This document shows, piece by piece, positions 39,744 to 49,793 of a stretch of DNA of 64,000 bases. Source of the stretch: Moritella yayanosii (GTDB lineage Bacteria; Pseudomonadota; Gammaproteobacteria; Enterobacterales; Moritellaceae). Below the pieces are notes generated by a model. It had not been told where the DNA came from and ran no database searches. It saw only the letters and a program-made list of their open reading frames with translations. Where the stretch lies: the NCBI RefSeq assembly GCF_900465055.1, contig NZ_LS483250.1, positions 2,604,001 to 2,668,000 of the forward strand, in the 5' to 3' direction. The translations under genes and the position numbers were made by a program. Numbering within the stretch: position 1 is the stretch's first letter; each line of letters starts with the position of its first letter.

Positions 39744-40043
39744 ATGTTTGAACAAAATCTGGCTCCTAGTGCCTTAACAACTTCTGCAACCGTGCAACAA
39801 ACTGAGCAAATTGTACAGAAACCATTACGTGATTCTGTCCAACAAGCACTACGAAATTATCTTGCACAATTAAATGGCCAAGATGTAGAAAATCTTTATG
39901 ACTTGGTATTAGCAGAAGTTGAAGCGCCAATGCTAGATATCATTATGCAGTATACCCGCGGTAACCAAACCCGTGCAGCTGTGATGATGGGCATCAACCG
40001 TGGTACTCTTCGGAAGAAACTAAAGCGTTACGGCATGAACTAA
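39744..40043 (+). CDS. fis: DNA-binding protein Fis
   Basis: A 99-residue nucleoid protein. The N-terminal part is variable, with [22 protein letters not shown] in place of the enteric beta-hairpin. The rest is nearly identical to E. coli Fis: [48 protein letters not shown] and the helix-turn-helix [20 protein letters not shown] at the C-terminus. It bends DNA and activates stable-RNA promoters during rapid growth. Followed by a terminator. Confidence 0.98.
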   Translation: MFEQNLAPSALTTSATVQQTEQIVQKPLRDSVQQALRNYLAQLNGQDVENLYDLVLAEVEAPMLDIIMQYTRGNQTRAAVMMGINRGTLRKKLKRYGMN

Positions 40044-40070
40044 GCGTAATTGCCTTAACCTAATGTAATA

Positions 40071-40106
40071 AAAAGCCAGTCCCGAATTTTCAGGACTGGC
40101 TTTTTT
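40071..40106 (+). terminator. terminator after fis
   Basis: AAAAGCCAGTCC, loop, GGACTGGCTTTTTT; strong stem and six-T tail. Confidence 0.92.
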
Positions 40107-40110
40107 ATAC

Positions 40111-40149
40111 CCAAGTTACTTCAAGATGCAGCATCTTGAAGTAACTTGG
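40111..40149. repeat. 39-bp perfect palindromic repeat unit
   Basis: Two perfect 19-bp arms (CCAAGTTACTTCAAGATGC and its complement) around a single A, with matching TATA flanks. It resembles the interspersed palindromic elements that I know from Vibrio-type genomes (AAGTTACTTCAAGATGC cores). It lies directly behind the fis terminator, a typical 3' location. Only one full copy is in this window. Confidence 0.75.
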
Positions 40150-40187
40150 ATATCTACCGCAAAAACGATTCAGCACTAAGCACTGTA

Positions 40188-41186
40188 TTACATTTCTGGG
40201 GTTAATACTTGGTAGACATAGTCCGGCAGTGCCGCGCTCAGCTTAACCGCAAGTCGCTGCTCTAATAATTGCTCGCTTTGCGCCGAGATCTTAAATGGCC
40301 AGCGTTTATTGGCAATACTACTGTGACCATCCATCACAGTTAACACAACGTTACCACGTAACCAATACCACGCCTGACGTTGCTCTACAGCACCTTTATC
40401 CAAGGTTAATACTAATTTGTATTGGCTATCATTTTTAAGCTGTACACCCACTCCTGCGGCTCCGCTTTGCAACGCTAATAACGCTTGTTCATCGCTTGCC
40501 GACGTGGCAAATGATAATGCCGCTAAGCGACTTTTGATCATCTGGGTTAAGGTTTCTACCGAATATTCCACATTGATATCATTACCCGTCACCACACGCA
40601 GGTTATTATTATCATTTAAGCGTGTAATTTGACGCTCACGGGCACTTTCTAATGCACTAAGGGCAATCAGTGGGTTTGGCGCTTGTTGCTCGGCATACTT
40701 CACTGCAGCGCTGGTTTGTTCATCTGCCGCGCGTATTGATTGCATGAATAATGCCGCGGCTGGCGCTTTCTTCATCACCGCCAGACTCGACTGCTGGCCA
40801 GAAACCGGATCCTGCCAACGTTCGACAATACGGGTGCCTTGCAGTACTTGCTGCGCTTGGGTATTTACAAAGCGTGATAACGTTTGTTTGTTCTCAACCT
40901 GACGAATGGTACTGCCACTGGCATTACTTTGGCTGATACTGGCTTCGCTAAAATCAATGCTCTCATCTGCAATCGAGACTTCAAAAATTTTAGCTAAATT
41001 AGCCAATGCGCGATTATCGGCAACACTGCTGGCTTTCGCTTGACCAGACGCAGTTAAATAAACGTTTTCAGGATAGTGTACATCCGCGCCATCTAACCAA
41101 GTTGGCCGCTCAGCGGTACTGCTACATGCGCTCAGCAAGATTACAGCGACAGAGATTAAACTAGTGGAAAATAATTTTTTGATCAT
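40188..41186 (-). CDS. LPP20-family lipoprotein (large form)
   Basis: A 332-residue lipoprotein: signal peptide MIKKLFSTSLISVAVILLSAC (cysteine at residue 21), then the LPP20-like domain TWLDGADVHYPENVYLTASGQAKASSVADNRALANLAKIFEVSI and QQVLQGTRIVERWQDPVSG. The second half, with NVEYSVETLTQMIKSRLA and WPFKISAQSEQLLEQRLAV, is not recognised. The start at 41186 gives the proper lipobox; the open frame extends 12 codons upstream. It is the last of four collinear lipoprotein genes; the gene at 43451 is a short relative. Outer-membrane or periplasmic location is likely. Confidence 0.75.
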   Translation of the reverse strand: MIKKLFSTSLISVAVILLSACSSTAERPTWLDGADVHYPENVYLTASGQAKASSVADNRALANLAKIFEVSIADESIDFSEASISQSNASGSTIRQVENKQTLSRFVNTQAQQVLQGTRIVERWQDPVSGQQSSLAVMKKAPAAALFMQSIRAADEQTSAAVKYAEQQAPNPLIALSALESARERQITRLNDNNNLRVVTGNDINVEYSVETLTQMIKSRLAALSFATSASDEQALLALQSGAAGVGVQLKNDSQYKLVLTLDKGAVEQRQAWYWLRGNVVLTVMDGHSSIANKRWPFKISAQSEQLLEQRLAVKLSAALPDYVYQVLTPEM

Positions 41187-41262
41187 GTTGTCGTGTCCTG
41201 TAAAAAACCGTGACTTAAGCACTCGCCCAGATTAAATCATTGGGCCAGCCGCTCATGAAAAA

Positions 41263-42807
41263 CTAAGGTGATAAGGGGCTGTAGGCTTTTTCCGCCGCAC
41301 TGGAATAAAACAGTAAAACGGTTTTCCCGGGTTTTAATAACAAGGGTTTAGTATCCACAGCGACCGGCGTGGGCACATTACCGATATTGGTCATCGCGAC
41401 TGACGCTGTGCCCAGCGTATCGGCCTCGGCGGCTAATTGTTCATTCGCCAATGCGACATTTGATAGCGGTAAACTCAAGCCGTTATCAGACTCCGTCGCA
41501 TTATCCGCGATCTCATCAGTGATGCTTACTGTGGCATTCACTAATGCTGGTGAGACTGACTCTGGTGCGGCTAATACCGGCGTTATAGGCGCGATATCCG
41601 TCACCGATAAACCTCGGGTCAGACTCGGCTGCAGTAAATAATAAGTACCCGCGTCAAGTGTGAAACGTTGCACTTGAATACTAGCCGGTAACATATTCCA
41701 ACTGCGCACGTCCGCCATTTCGCTGATCATAGTAGTAATATTCAGTAACAAGGTCGCTAATCCGCCCTCATCCTTTTTTTGCACTTCGTGCAATGCGGTT
41801 TGCTTGATAATAACGCGTGCAAGTGCAGCGGCATAAATCGCCGCTGATTCGGCATCGAGATCGGCACGCGCCAATACATTCACATCGTCAAAAATTTCAG
41901 TTTCAGCGGTTTTACCTAACACGGTAAAACGCCAAGGCGTTGGTTTAACATAGTCTTTCGCATAATAGGGTAAGGCTAAGGAAATGTTATAACCCAAACT
42001 TGGTTCATAAATACTGAGGTAACGCTGTTGCTTCGCTGACACCACCCCGCCCCAATAGACTAAAACCAATTGGCTTTTATTGCGATCTAACGCCGTTACG
42101 TCATGACCAAATTCTTTCACGTATTTATCGTGTTCAGATTTTAGCCCTAACTGTCTCGACGCGAGCAATAAGCTGTCTTGCAATACCCGGGGTATCGACA
42201 CTTTAGTGGTTTGCATTACTTGGTAAGCTTGGCGATAACTGATCATGGCATTATCTGTTTCATCGCCGAATTCATACACCAAGCCTCCCAGATAATAACT
42301 ACTTGCAACTAACCCTGACAGTCCGCTATCCGGTAAGCTTTTGGCTAATTCTTGCATTTGCAATACTTCAACCCGCGCCCCATCAAGATCATCTTCCATC
42401 AAGTAAGATAAGATCAATAATTGCTGTAATAACATCCGCTCACTGGCCGTGCTGGTATAACTGCGTAACGTTTCATTGATCGTTATCGCACCAATATTTT
42501 CACTAATACTTAACGCTTGCAGTTGGTTAATTTCCGTTTTCGCCGCCTGCAATTCATTAATGCCACCAGCAAAATCACCATTCACAGCACGTAATAGCCC
42601 GAGTGTCAGTTTGTATTGTGCCAGATCGCGCTCTGGGTAGTCTCGTTGCGCGACTTCGGTCAATACTTGACTGGCATTACCATTATCTAATGTTTGAGCC
42701 AAATCATTGAGCTGATGCTGCTGCAATGAACAACCTTGCAATAAACTAAACCCAATAACAGCGAGATAACGACGCGAACGTAACAATGTTAATACAGCTT
42801 TCATCAC
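41263..42807 (-). CDS. COG3014-type lipoprotein with helical repeats
   Basis: A 514-residue lipoprotein (LLQGC lipobox near residue 26). Residues about 30-220 are TPR-like helical repeats (YPERDLAQYKLTLGLLRAVNGDFAGGINELQAAK; LSYLMEDDLDGARVEVLQMQ; YYLGGLVYEFGDETDNAMISYRQAYQ). A beta-rich domain follows (QLVLVYWGGVVSAKQQRY ...), then an Ala/Thr/Val-rich low-complexity tail from about residue 405. This matches the uncharacterised COG3014 family. It lies 6 bp after the LpoB-like gene, in an apparent envelope operon. Confidence 0.75.
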   Translation of the reverse strand: MMKAVLTLLRSRRYLAVIGFSLLQGCSLQQHQLNDLAQTLDNGNASQVLTEVAQRDYPERDLAQYKLTLGLLRAVNGDFAGGINELQAAKTEINQLQALSISENIGAITINETLRSYTSTASERMLLQQLLILSYLMEDDLDGARVEVLQMQELAKSLPDSGLSGLVASSYYLGGLVYEFGDETDNAMISYRQAYQVMQTTKVSIPRVLQDSLLLASRQLGLKSEHDKYVKEFGHDVTALDRNKSQLVLVYWGGVVSAKQQRYLSIYEPSLGYNISLALPYYAKDYVKPTPWRFTVLGKTAETEIFDDVNVLARADLDAESAAIYAAALARVIIKQTALHEVQKKDEGGLATLLLNITTMISEMADVRSWNMLPASIQVQRFTLDAGTYYLLQPSLTRGLSVTDIAPITPVLAAPESVSPALVNATVSITDEIADNATESDNGLSLPLSNVALANEQLAAEADTLGTASVAMTNIGNVPTPVAVDTKPLLLKPGKTVLLFYSSAAEKAYSPLSP

Positions 42808-42813
42808 AACCTA

Positions 42814-43416
42814 TTAAAAACGTAGTTTACCGTTAGACACGAGTTTCTTCAGTTTCTTCTGGCCAACCCAAACCTTGCGGTTATCCGCTAGGCTGATGAG
42901 GCTTAAATCAACTTGGTAATAACGCACTTGCTCGCTCCCCGCTGTATCAATAATGGTATTGATCTGACCTTTCAAAATAAAGTCCGCGCCTTGCTCTTGA
43001 CCAGCGGCATTACGCGTTGATTCCGTTGAATTTAAGTCTTGATCAATACGTTCTTCACGGATCTCGTTACGTTCATCTCTTGATGCCACAAACTCGACAC
43101 GACCGCTATTAATCAGTTCGCGTTCCATTTCGTTAACGAAGGTTTTGGTATTAATGTGCTCATGACTTAAGTTACGTACAGTACCGATAATAACGGCCGG
43201 TACTTTACCGGTTTTGGCGGTAAAATTGTTATACCAAGGACGTGCTAGCACATCACTGATCATTTCCTGCGCCACCATTTGTGAATCAGTGTCGTTCCAC
43301 GCACCACTTAAATCGACCGTTTGGCCCGCGTCAATACGCTCCACAGAGGTACTACAACCGGTTAATAACGTCGACACTAAGATCGAACCCAATACTAATT
43401 TAAACAACTTATTCAT
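42814..43416 (-). CDS. LpoB-like penicillin-binding-protein activator lipoprotein
   Basis: A 200-residue lipoprotein (LLTGC lipobox near residue 21). The domain GAWNDTDSQMVAQEMISDVLARPWYNNF followed by PAVIIGTVRNLSHEHINTKTFVNEMERELINSGRVEFVASRDERNEIREER matches the LpoB/CsgG-like fold that stimulates the class A penicillin-binding protein PBP1B from the outer membrane. Lacks the long disordered linker of E. coli LpoB, so it may reach PBP1B differently. It is flanked by two LPP20-like lipoproteins and a COG3014 protein. Confidence 0.8.
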   Translation of the reverse strand: MNKLFKLVLGSILVSTLLTGCSTSVERIDAGQTVDLSGAWNDTDSQMVAQEMISDVLARPWYNNFTAKTGKVPAVIIGTVRNLSHEHINTKTFVNEMERELINSGRVEFVASRDERNEIREERIDQDLNSTESTRNAAGQEQGADFILKGQINTIIDTAGSEQVRYYQVDLSLISLADNRKVWVGQKKLKKLVSNGKLRF

Positions 43417-43450
43417 TGAAAATTTCCTTTCTAAATTTAACTAAATACGC

Positions 43451-43942
43451 TTACTGCTGCGGCATTAATGCGGTAGCACGCTTGATTGCCGCGTCCAGAT
43501 CAGACAGGTCTAATTCAGCAAAGGCATAAATATCGCCATTCTCTGGATTTTTCCAACGACCAATGATTTTTACGCCATTGAGTGCTAATTTCGTTTTCGC
43601 TTTAATTTCACGTTCCACATTGGCGCTGATCTCACCATTTGCCGCTGCGGTATAATCCGCCTGCATTGCATCAACTGATATTGCGAGGATACGCGCAATT
43701 TCGGCACGTGCACGATTATCGGCAACAGATTTTTGTAAGGATTGGTCAGCAATGCCATTTGACATGCCAACACCGTGTAATAAACGCCCAGAATCATCAT
43801 CAACCGTTTGCGTACCGATATTAACCCAATTTGGTGCGCCACTAATACCGAGGTCACTTTCAATGTTAGTTTGACTGGAACACGCTGATAATAAAGCCAT
43901 TAATCCGGCGGCCACGGTCATTTTTAACGCTGCTATTTTCAT
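43451..43942 (-). CDS. LPP20-family lipoprotein (short form)
   Basis: A 163-residue lipoprotein: lipobox LLSAC near residue 21, then ISGAPNWVNIGTQTVDDDSGRLLHGVGMS and SVADNRARAEIARILAISVDAMQ. These correspond segment by segment to the larger LPP20 protein two genes downstream, as does VKIIGRWKNPENGDIYAFAELDL near the C-terminus. First gene of the four-gene lipoprotein cluster. The role is unknown; relatives co-occur with LpoB-like proteins, suggesting a link to wall synthesis. Confidence 0.8.
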   Translation of the reverse strand: MKIAALKMTVAAGLMALLSACSSQTNIESDLGISGAPNWVNIGTQTVDDDSGRLLHGVGMSNGIADQSLQKSVADNRARAEIARILAISVDAMQADYTAAANGEISANVEREIKAKTKLALNGVKIIGRWKNPENGDIYAFAELDLSDLDAAIKRATALMPQQ

Positions 43943-44028
43943 GATTAACTGATCCCTAAAAAGTGTTTAGATATTATAATTTAAAATAGTATAAAACCAA
44001 ATCAACTCGCGCCATCCATTCGCCGTTA

Positions 44029-44064
44029 TAAAAAAACCAGACTCGCTACCGATAATCTGGTTTA
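44029..44064 (-). terminator. terminator after tsaD
   Basis: On the minus strand AAACCAGA, loop, TCTGGTTTTTTTATA: good stem followed by a seven-T run. Confidence 0.85.
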
Positions 44065-44124
44065 TGGTGTTCACATTTACCCATTTAAGTCGCTATGACA
44101 ACTAAAACATCAAAGAGTTATGAC

Positions 44125-45168
44125 TTATATCGCATCCATTTGATCTAATGGCCAACGCGGACGTACAATGATTTCTAAGCTGTCATCACCACCATGACGT
44201 AGGCGTTGTAAACCGGCATACGCGATCATCGCGCCATTGTCAGTACAGAACTCAATACGCGGATAGAACACTTCGCCGTTTTGCTTATCCATCATCTCGG
44301 CTAATTTAATGCGTAAGTATTTATTGGCACTGACACCACCAGCAACCACCAGACGTTTAATGCCGGTTGCTTTAATTGCCCGTCTTAGCTTAATTGAAAT
44401 GGTATCAACGACAGCATCTTGGAATGCAAATGCAATATCTGCACGCGTTTGCTCATCAACGCCATCGGCACCCGCTTCTTCTGCTAGTTTCTTTTCTTTG
44501 GCAATGGTATTCGCCGCGAATGTTTTTAGCCCTGAGAAACTAAAATCTAAACCGGGGCGGTCAGTCATTGGACGCGGGAACCGATACCGTCCTGCGACCC
44601 CTTTCTCAGCCAATGCCGATAAGCGAGGTCCACCTGGATAATCTAAACCCAGTAATTTAGCGGTCTTATCAAATGCTTCACCCGCTGCATCATCGACCGA
44701 CTCGCCCAGCAATTCATACTGACCAATACCGCCAACCCGGACAATTTGCGTATGACCACCCGACACTAGCATCGCTAAAAAAGGGAAATCAGGGGTATGT
44801 TCTTCCAGCATTGGCGCTAACATATGACCTTCCATATGGTTAATACCTAATGCCGGAATATCCCACGCATAAGCGAGACTACGGCCAACCGTCGCACCCA
44901 CCATGAGTGCACCAACCAATCCTGGTCCGGTGGTATAGGCAATGCCGTCGATATCATCTTTCGTACAGCCCGCTTCTACCAGTGCCGCTTTAATCAGTGG
45001 AATAATTTTACGCACATGGTCACGTGACGCTAATTCCGGTACCACACCGCCATAATCGGCATGCAGTTTTACTTGGCTATAAAGTTGATGAGCCATTAGC
45101 CCTTGTTCATCACAATAAATTGCAATGCCGGTCTCATCACATGATGTTTCTATTCCTATTACGCGCAT
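44125..45168 (-). CDS. tsaD: tRNA N6-threonylcarbamoyladenosine transferase, TsaD
   Basis: A 347-residue ASKHA-fold metalloenzyme, the catalytic subunit for t6A37 in ANN-decoding tRNAs (with TsaB, TsaC, TsaE). It starts [20 protein letters not shown]; the metal-binding histidines are in [14 protein letters not shown] (about residues 107-120), and [29 protein letters not shown] and [13 protein letters not shown] follow. The start at 45168 gives the conserved N-terminus; three more residues are possible. Divergent from rpsU, exactly the gammaproteobacterial arrangement. Confidence 0.97.
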   Translation of the reverse strand: MRVIGIETSCDETGIAIYCDEQGLMAHQLYSQVKLHADYGGVVPELASRDHVRKIIPLIKAALVEAGCTKDDIDGIAYTTGPGLVGALMVGATVGRSLAYAWDIPALGINHMEGHMLAPMLEEHTPDFPFLAMLVSGGHTQIVRVGGIGQYELLGESVDDAAGEAFDKTAKLLGLDYPGGPRLSALAEKGVAGRYRFPRPMTDRPGLDFSFSGLKTFAANTIAKEKKLAEEAGADGVDEQTRADIAFAFQDAVVDTISIKLRRAIKATGIKRLVVAGGVSANKYLRIKLAEMMDKQNGEVFYPRIEFCTDNGAMIAYAGLQRLRHGGDDSLEIIVRPRWPLDQMDAI

Positions 45169-45245
45169 TTTATTCATTCACCTTATGTATGACAGCCCAA
45201 TAGTACCTGCGCTATACTTATTTCTCCAGCGCCAAATTATTACGC

Positions 45246-45275
45246 TTTACATTTAATCGTGTTCTAGAGTACAAT
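45246..45275 (+). promoter_or_regulatory. sigma-70 promoter of rpsU-dnaG-rpoD
   Basis: TTTACA (45246-45251), 18 bp, TACAAT (45270-45275), about 90 bp before the rpsU start. It fits the known position of the major promoter of the macromolecular-synthesis operon. Confidence 0.6.
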
Positions 45276-45362
45276 TCGGCACCATTTTTGTAGAATTTCT
45301 ATAAAAATATTTTAGGTTCCAGATAACTTGGAACCATCAAACTTAATAAGTTGGAAGCAAAC

Positions 45363-45578
45363 ATGCCAGTAATTAAAGTACGTGAAAACGAACCGTTTGA
45401 CGTTGCACTACGTCGTTTCAAACGCTCTTGCGAAAAAGCAGGTATCTTGTCTGAAGTACGTCGTCGTGAGCATTACGAAAAACCTACTACAGTTCGTAAA
45501 CGTGCTAAAGCAGCAGCAACTAAGCGTCTAGCTAAGAAACTGTCTCGTGAAAATGCACGTCGCGTACGTTTATACTAA
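45363..45578 (+). CDS. rpsU: 30S ribosomal protein S21
   Basis: A 71-residue basic protein starting [20 protein letters not shown] and ending [12 protein letters not shown], nearly identical to E. coli S21 and of the same length. It is needed for mRNA base-pairing at the 30S platform. The ATG at 45363 is the universal start; the frame opens four codons earlier. First gene of rpsU-dnaG-rpoD; a terminator-like hairpin follows, as in E. coli, where it lowers primase expression. Confidence 0.99.
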   Translation: MPVIKVRENEPFDVALRRFKRSCEKAGILSEVRRREHYEKPTTVRKRAKAAATKRLAKKLSRENARRVRLY

Positions 45579-45664
45579 TCTCTATTAGTATAACTACTGT
45601 ATGCATTTAGGCTTATCCCACAGAGCAAGTCTTTGACTTAACCTGCTTAAGATAACGCCTATTA

Positions 45665-45696
45665 ACAAGCCGTGAACTCCTAGAGTCACGGCTTGT
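45665..45696 (+). terminator. intra-operon terminator between rpsU and dnaG
   Basis: ACAAGCCGTGA, loop, TCACGGCTTGTTTGCTTTT. A stable stem with an interrupted T-run, suited to partial read-through into dnaG, as known for the E. coli operon. Confidence 0.75.
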
Positions 45697-45782
45697 TTGC
45701 TTTTCAAGACTCATAAAATTTATTACCCTAGTTTGATAACGATGCCAGTACATAACTGATTTGCTCAAAATAAGTCATCTAT

Positions 45783-45824
45783 TTACTGTAATTGTTACTG
45801 TAATTATAATTGTTACTGTAATTG
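45783..45824. repeat. direct repeats before dnaG
   Basis: TTACTGTAATT occurs three times, spaced 12 and 18 bp apart, in the 80 bp before the dnaG start. Perfect copies; function unknown. Confidence 0.7.
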
Positions 45825-45863
45825 CTATTCCCAATCATCTTCACACTCATTAGTTAGGTACAT

Positions 45864-47600
45864 ATGGCCGGTAGAATACCTCGCGACTTTATCGATGGCT
45901 TGATAGGTCGAGCTGATATCGTGGATATCGTCGAAAAACGCGTCAAGCTGAAAAAAGCAGGGAAAAACTACCAGGCTTGTTGCCCGTTCCATAATGAGAA
46001 AAGCCCTTCTTTTACGGTCAGTCAAGATAAACAATTCTACCACTGCTTTGGCTGTGGTGCGCACGGTAACGCCATCGGTTTCTTAATGGAATACGACAAC
46101 CTTGAGTTTGTCGAAGCCATTGAAGATCTGGCCAGTTTTTACGGCATGGAAGTACCCAGAGAAGAAGGCGGTACACAGGGGCCAACTGCACCCGAGCGTA
46201 AAGATTATTACCAGCTATTAGAAAGTGTCACCCGCTTCTATCAGTACCAGCTAAAAGAACACCCAAATAAACGCGTCGTGAATGACTATTTAAAGCAGCG
46301 CGGATTGTCTGCCGAAGTCATTAAAAAATACGCCATTGGTTATGCTGCCCCCGGTTGGGATAACGTATTAAAACGTTTTGGCCGTGATAAACACACCGAA
46401 GATCAATTGCTCACCACTGGCGTATTAATTGAGAATGAAAGTAAATCACGTCGTTACGATCGTTTTCGTGAACGCGTGATGTTCCCGATCCGCGATAAAC
46501 GTGGCCGCGTAATTGGTTATGGTGGTCGGGTATTGGGTGATGAAAAACCCAAATACCTGAACTCTCCCGAAACGCCGATCTTCCATAAAGGCAAAGAGCT
46601 TTATGGTTTATACGAAGTACGCCAAGCGTATAAAGAGATCCCACAAATTGTGGTGGTCGAAGGGTATATGGACGTGGTGGCCTTAGCGCAGTTTGGCATT
46701 GATTATGCTGTGGCGTCATTGGGTACTTCAACATCTGGCGATCAGATGCAAACCTTGTTCCGCAATACCAGTCAAGTGATCTGCTGTTACGACGGTGATA
46801 AAGCCGGTCGTGATGCCGCCTGGCGCGCACTCGAAAACGCCCTGCCGCAGTTACGTGATGGTAAAGAACTCAACTTTGTATTTTTACCTGACGGTGAAGA
46901 CCCAGATTCATTAGTCCGCCACCAAGGTAAAGATGCACTTGAGCAACTGTTTAAAGAGGCCCAGACCTTACCGGACTTTTTATTTAGTCGCTTAAGCCAA
47001 AATATCGACACCCTGACCGACGCTGGACGCAGTAAATTGGCCAGCCAAGTCAAACCACTGATTGAAAAAATGCCGGACGGTTTTTATCGTGGTATCGTAT
47101 TAAAGAAGCTGGCACGTTTTTTAGGCTGGGATGAAGCTAAGTTAAATAAACTGTTTACCAGCATTGCAACGGCGAAACCAACCAAAAAAGCGATCCAAAT
47201 AACACCAATACGTCGTGCTATTGGATTATTATTGCAAAATCCGCACATAGGTTTTAACTTACCTATATTCGATGATTTGCCGCAATTAAAATTGCCCGGC
47301 ATTAATATCTTATTAAAATTGTTAGCACAAACAAATAGTAGCGATCAAATAAGTACCGCACAATTATTAGAATATTGGCGCGATACACCAGAGCAGAAAG
47401 CACTGATAAAGCTGGCTGTTTGGGATCATGGCGCAGATGACGCCGTTGAAGCTGAGTTTTTCGATACTTTATTTGTTCTTTCAACCCAAGTCATCGAACA
47501 ACGTTTCGGTGAACTACAATTAAAATCAGCCCAAGGTGGTTTAACTAAACCTGAGCTTTTGGAGTATAAAAATATTTTAGATGAATTAAAATCATCATAA
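45864..47600 (+). CDS. dnaG: DNA primase
   Basis: A 578-residue primase. The N-terminal CHC2 zinc finger is present (CCPFHNEKSPSF ... FYHCFGCGAHG, residues about 39-66), then the catalytic TOPRIM domain with VVVEGYMDVVALAQFG and CYDGDKAGRDAAWRAL, and a C-terminal DnaB-binding helical region. Synthesises RNA primers at the replication fork. Length is close to E. coli (581 aa). Preceded by an intra-operon terminator and three direct repeats; followed after 250 bp by rpoD. Confidence 0.98.
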   Translation: MAGRIPRDFIDGLIGRADIVDIVEKRVKLKKAGKNYQACCPFHNEKSPSFTVSQDKQFYHCFGCGAHGNAIGFLMEYDNLEFVEAIEDLASFYGMEVPREEGGTQGPTAPERKDYYQLLESVTRFYQYQLKEHPNKRVVNDYLKQRGLSAEVIKKYAIGYAAPGWDNVLKRFGRDKHTEDQLLTTGVLIENESKSRRYDRFRERVMFPIRDKRGRVIGYGGRVLGDEKPKYLNSPETPIFHKGKELYGLYEVRQAYKEIPQIVVVEGYMDVVALAQFGIDYAVASLGTSTSGDQMQTLFRNTSQVICCYDGDKAGRDAAWRALENALPQLRDGKELNFVFLPDGEDPDSLVRHQGKDALEQLFKEAQTLPDFLFSRLSQNIDTLTDAGRSKLASQVKPLIEKMPDGFYRGIVLKKLARFLGWDEAKLNKLFTSIATAKPTKKAIQITPIRRAIGLLLQNPHIGFNLPIFDDLPQLKLPGINILLKLLAQTNSSDQISTAQLLEYWRDTPEQKALIKLAVWDHGADDAVEAEFFDTLFVLSTQVIEQRFGELQLKSAQGGLTKPELLEYKNILDELKSS

Positions 47601-47850
47601 TGGCTTGAAATGTGATCCATTAAACCCCATTTACAGTACTAACAAAAAGAGCCGAACTAAATCGTCTCAGAACACTGAGTTGAAAGCTTTCGCCTAATAT
47701 AACGTGATCACCGTTGTATTAACGCGCATTTTAACCATAAAAATTATACCAATAAGTAGAAAAAAGCACCGTTTAACACTATACTGCTTTGTTTGCGCAG
47801 TGCTTTTGCGTCTGTATCTTTGAACCACGTCACCGGAGTGGAAGTATTCT

Positions 47851-49680
47851 ATGGAATCCCCTCAATCACAATTAAAACTTCTTGTCGCTAAAGGTAAAGA
47901 ACAAGGTTACCTAACTTATGCAGAAGTAAATGATCATTTACCACAAGATATCGTGGATTCAGATCAGGTTGAAGATATTATTCAAATGATCAATGACATG
48001 GGTATTCAAGTGCTAGAAACAGCACCTGATGCAGATGACCTGTTGATGGCAGAAAATACATCAGCACCTGATGATGATGCCGCGGAAGCTGCCGCCGCCG
48101 CGCTTGCTTCTGTCGAATCTGAAATCGGCCGAACTACCGACCCAGTACGCATGTACATGCGTGAGATGGGTACCGTTGAGCTATTGACTCGTGAAGGCGA
48201 GATCGTAATTGCCAAACGTATTGAAGAAGGTATCTATGCGGTACAAACTGCCGTTGCAGAATACCCAGAAGCAATTAACTCGTTATTAGCTGAATATGAC
48301 AAGTTCCTTGCTGAAGAATCACGCTTAAGTGACATCATCACGGGTTTCATCGATCCAAATGCAGACGATGTAGCACCAACAGCAACACATGTCGGTTCAG
48401 AAGTTACCAAGAAACAAAATGAATCTGATAATACTGATGATGACGAAGAAGAGGAAGAAGGCAACAAAGGCCCTGATCCTGAAGAAGCCGCTGAAAAATT
48501 TGCCGAATTACGCAAACATCACGCGGCATTACTCAAAGGCATTAAAGACCACGGCTTAGAACACCCGAAAACACGCCTGCACGTTGAAATGTTAAGTGAA
48601 GTATTCCGTACTTTCCGTCTGGTCCCAAAACAGTTTGATCGCATCGTTAAGAGCATGCGTGACATGATGGATCACGTACGTGTGCAAGAACGTCTTGTAA
48701 TCAAGATGTGTGTTGAACAATGCAAAATGCCAAAAGCCGCTTTCGTCGAAGCATTTGCTGGCAACGAAACTGACTTTACTTGGTTCGAAAAAGCGCAACA
48801 ATCAGCTGTACCTTATGCGCAAGCATTACAAAGTATCGACTTTGACGTACGCCGTTGTATCAACAAATTAAAGTTAGTCGAAAATACCACTGGTCTGACT
48901 ATCTCACAGATCAAAAACATCAACCGTCGTATGAGTATTGGTGAAGCGAAAGCCCGCCGTGCGAAAAAAGAAATGGTTGAAGCGAATTTACGTCTGGTCA
49001 TTTCGATTGCCAAAAAATACACCAACCGTGGTCTACAGTTCCTTGATTTAATCCAGGAAGGTAACATCGGTCTGATGAAAGCCGTCGATAAGTTTGAATA
49101 CCGTCGTGGTTACAAATTTTCGACTTACGCTACATGGTGGATCCGTCAGGCCATCACCCGTTCTATTGCTGACCAAGCACGTACAATCCGTATTCCAGTG
49201 CATATGATTGAAACAATCAATAAACTGAATCGTATTTCGCGTCAAATGCTGCAAGAGATGGGCCGTGAAGCAACGCCAGAAGAATTGGCTGAGCGCATGA
49301 TGATGCCAGAAGATCGTATTCGTAAAGTATTGAAGATTGCTAAAGAGCCAATCTCAATGGAAACGCCAATCGGTGATGATGAAGATTCTCACTTAGGCGA
49401 TTTCATTGAAGATACCACGCTTTCTTTACCCGTTGACGCTGCTACCAAAGATAGCCTTAAAGGCGCGACAGACGACGTACTAGCTGGCCTAACCGCCCGT
49501 GAAGCGAAAGTGCTGCGTATGCGTTTTGGTATCGATATGAATACTGACCACACACTTGAAGAAGTGGGTAAACAGTTCGATGTAACGCGTGAGCGTATCC
49601 GTCAAATTGAAGCAAAGGCATTACGTAAATTACGTCATCCTAGCCGCAGCGAACAGCTACGTAGCTTCTTAGATGAATAA
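47851..49680 (+). CDS. rpoD: RNA polymerase primary sigma factor (sigma-70)
   Basis: A 609-residue sigma-70. It has region 1.1 at the start ([29 protein letters not shown]), an acidic non-conserved region with [10 protein letters not shown] near residue 200, region 2 ([54 protein letters not shown]) and region 4.2 helix-turn-helix ([30 protein letters not shown]) near the C-terminus. Region 2.4/4.2 residues match E. coli, so promoters should follow E. coli rules. Third gene of the macromolecular-synthesis operon. Confidence 0.99.
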   Translation: MESPQSQLKLLVAKGKEQGYLTYAEVNDHLPQDIVDSDQVEDIIQMINDMGIQVLETAPDADDLLMAENTSAPDDDAAEAAAAALASVESEIGRTTDPVRMYMREMGTVELLTREGEIVIAKRIEEGIYAVQTAVAEYPEAINSLLAEYDKFLAEESRLSDIITGFIDPNADDVAPTATHVGSEVTKKQNESDNTDDDEEEEEGNKGPDPEEAAEKFAELRKHHAALLKGIKDHGLEHPKTRLHVEMLSEVFRTFRLVPKQFDRIVKSMRDMMDHVRVQERLVIKMCVEQCKMPKAAFVEAFAGNETDFTWFEKAQQSAVPYAQALQSIDFDVRRCINKLKLVENTTGLTISQIKNINRRMSIGEAKARRAKKEMVEANLRLVISIAKKYTNRGLQFLDLIQEGNIGLMKAVDKFEYRRGYKFSTYATWWIRQAITRSIADQARTIRIPVHMIETINKLNRISRQMLQEMGREATPEELAERMMMPEDRIRKVLKIAKEPISMETPIGDDEDSHLGDFIEDTTLSLPVDAATKDSLKGATDDVLAGLTAREAKVLRMRFGIDMNTDHTLEEVGKQFDVTRERIRQIEAKALRKLRHPSRSEQLRSFLDE

Positions 49681-49724
49681 TTGAGCAGTTAGCGGGTTAC
49701 TTGTCTAAGTTATTGAATATGGCC

Positions 49725-49753
49725 TAGACACGCAGAAACTATGCTTATATACT
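49725..49753 (+). promoter_or_regulatory. promoter of the downstream tRNA gene
   Basis: TAGACA (49725-49730), 17 bp, TATACT (49748-49753), 40 bp before the tRNA 5' end. Confidence 0.65.
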
Positions 49754-49793
49754 TTCTGCATCTTAAAGCGTCGTAAGAACGTTTGAAAGATTA

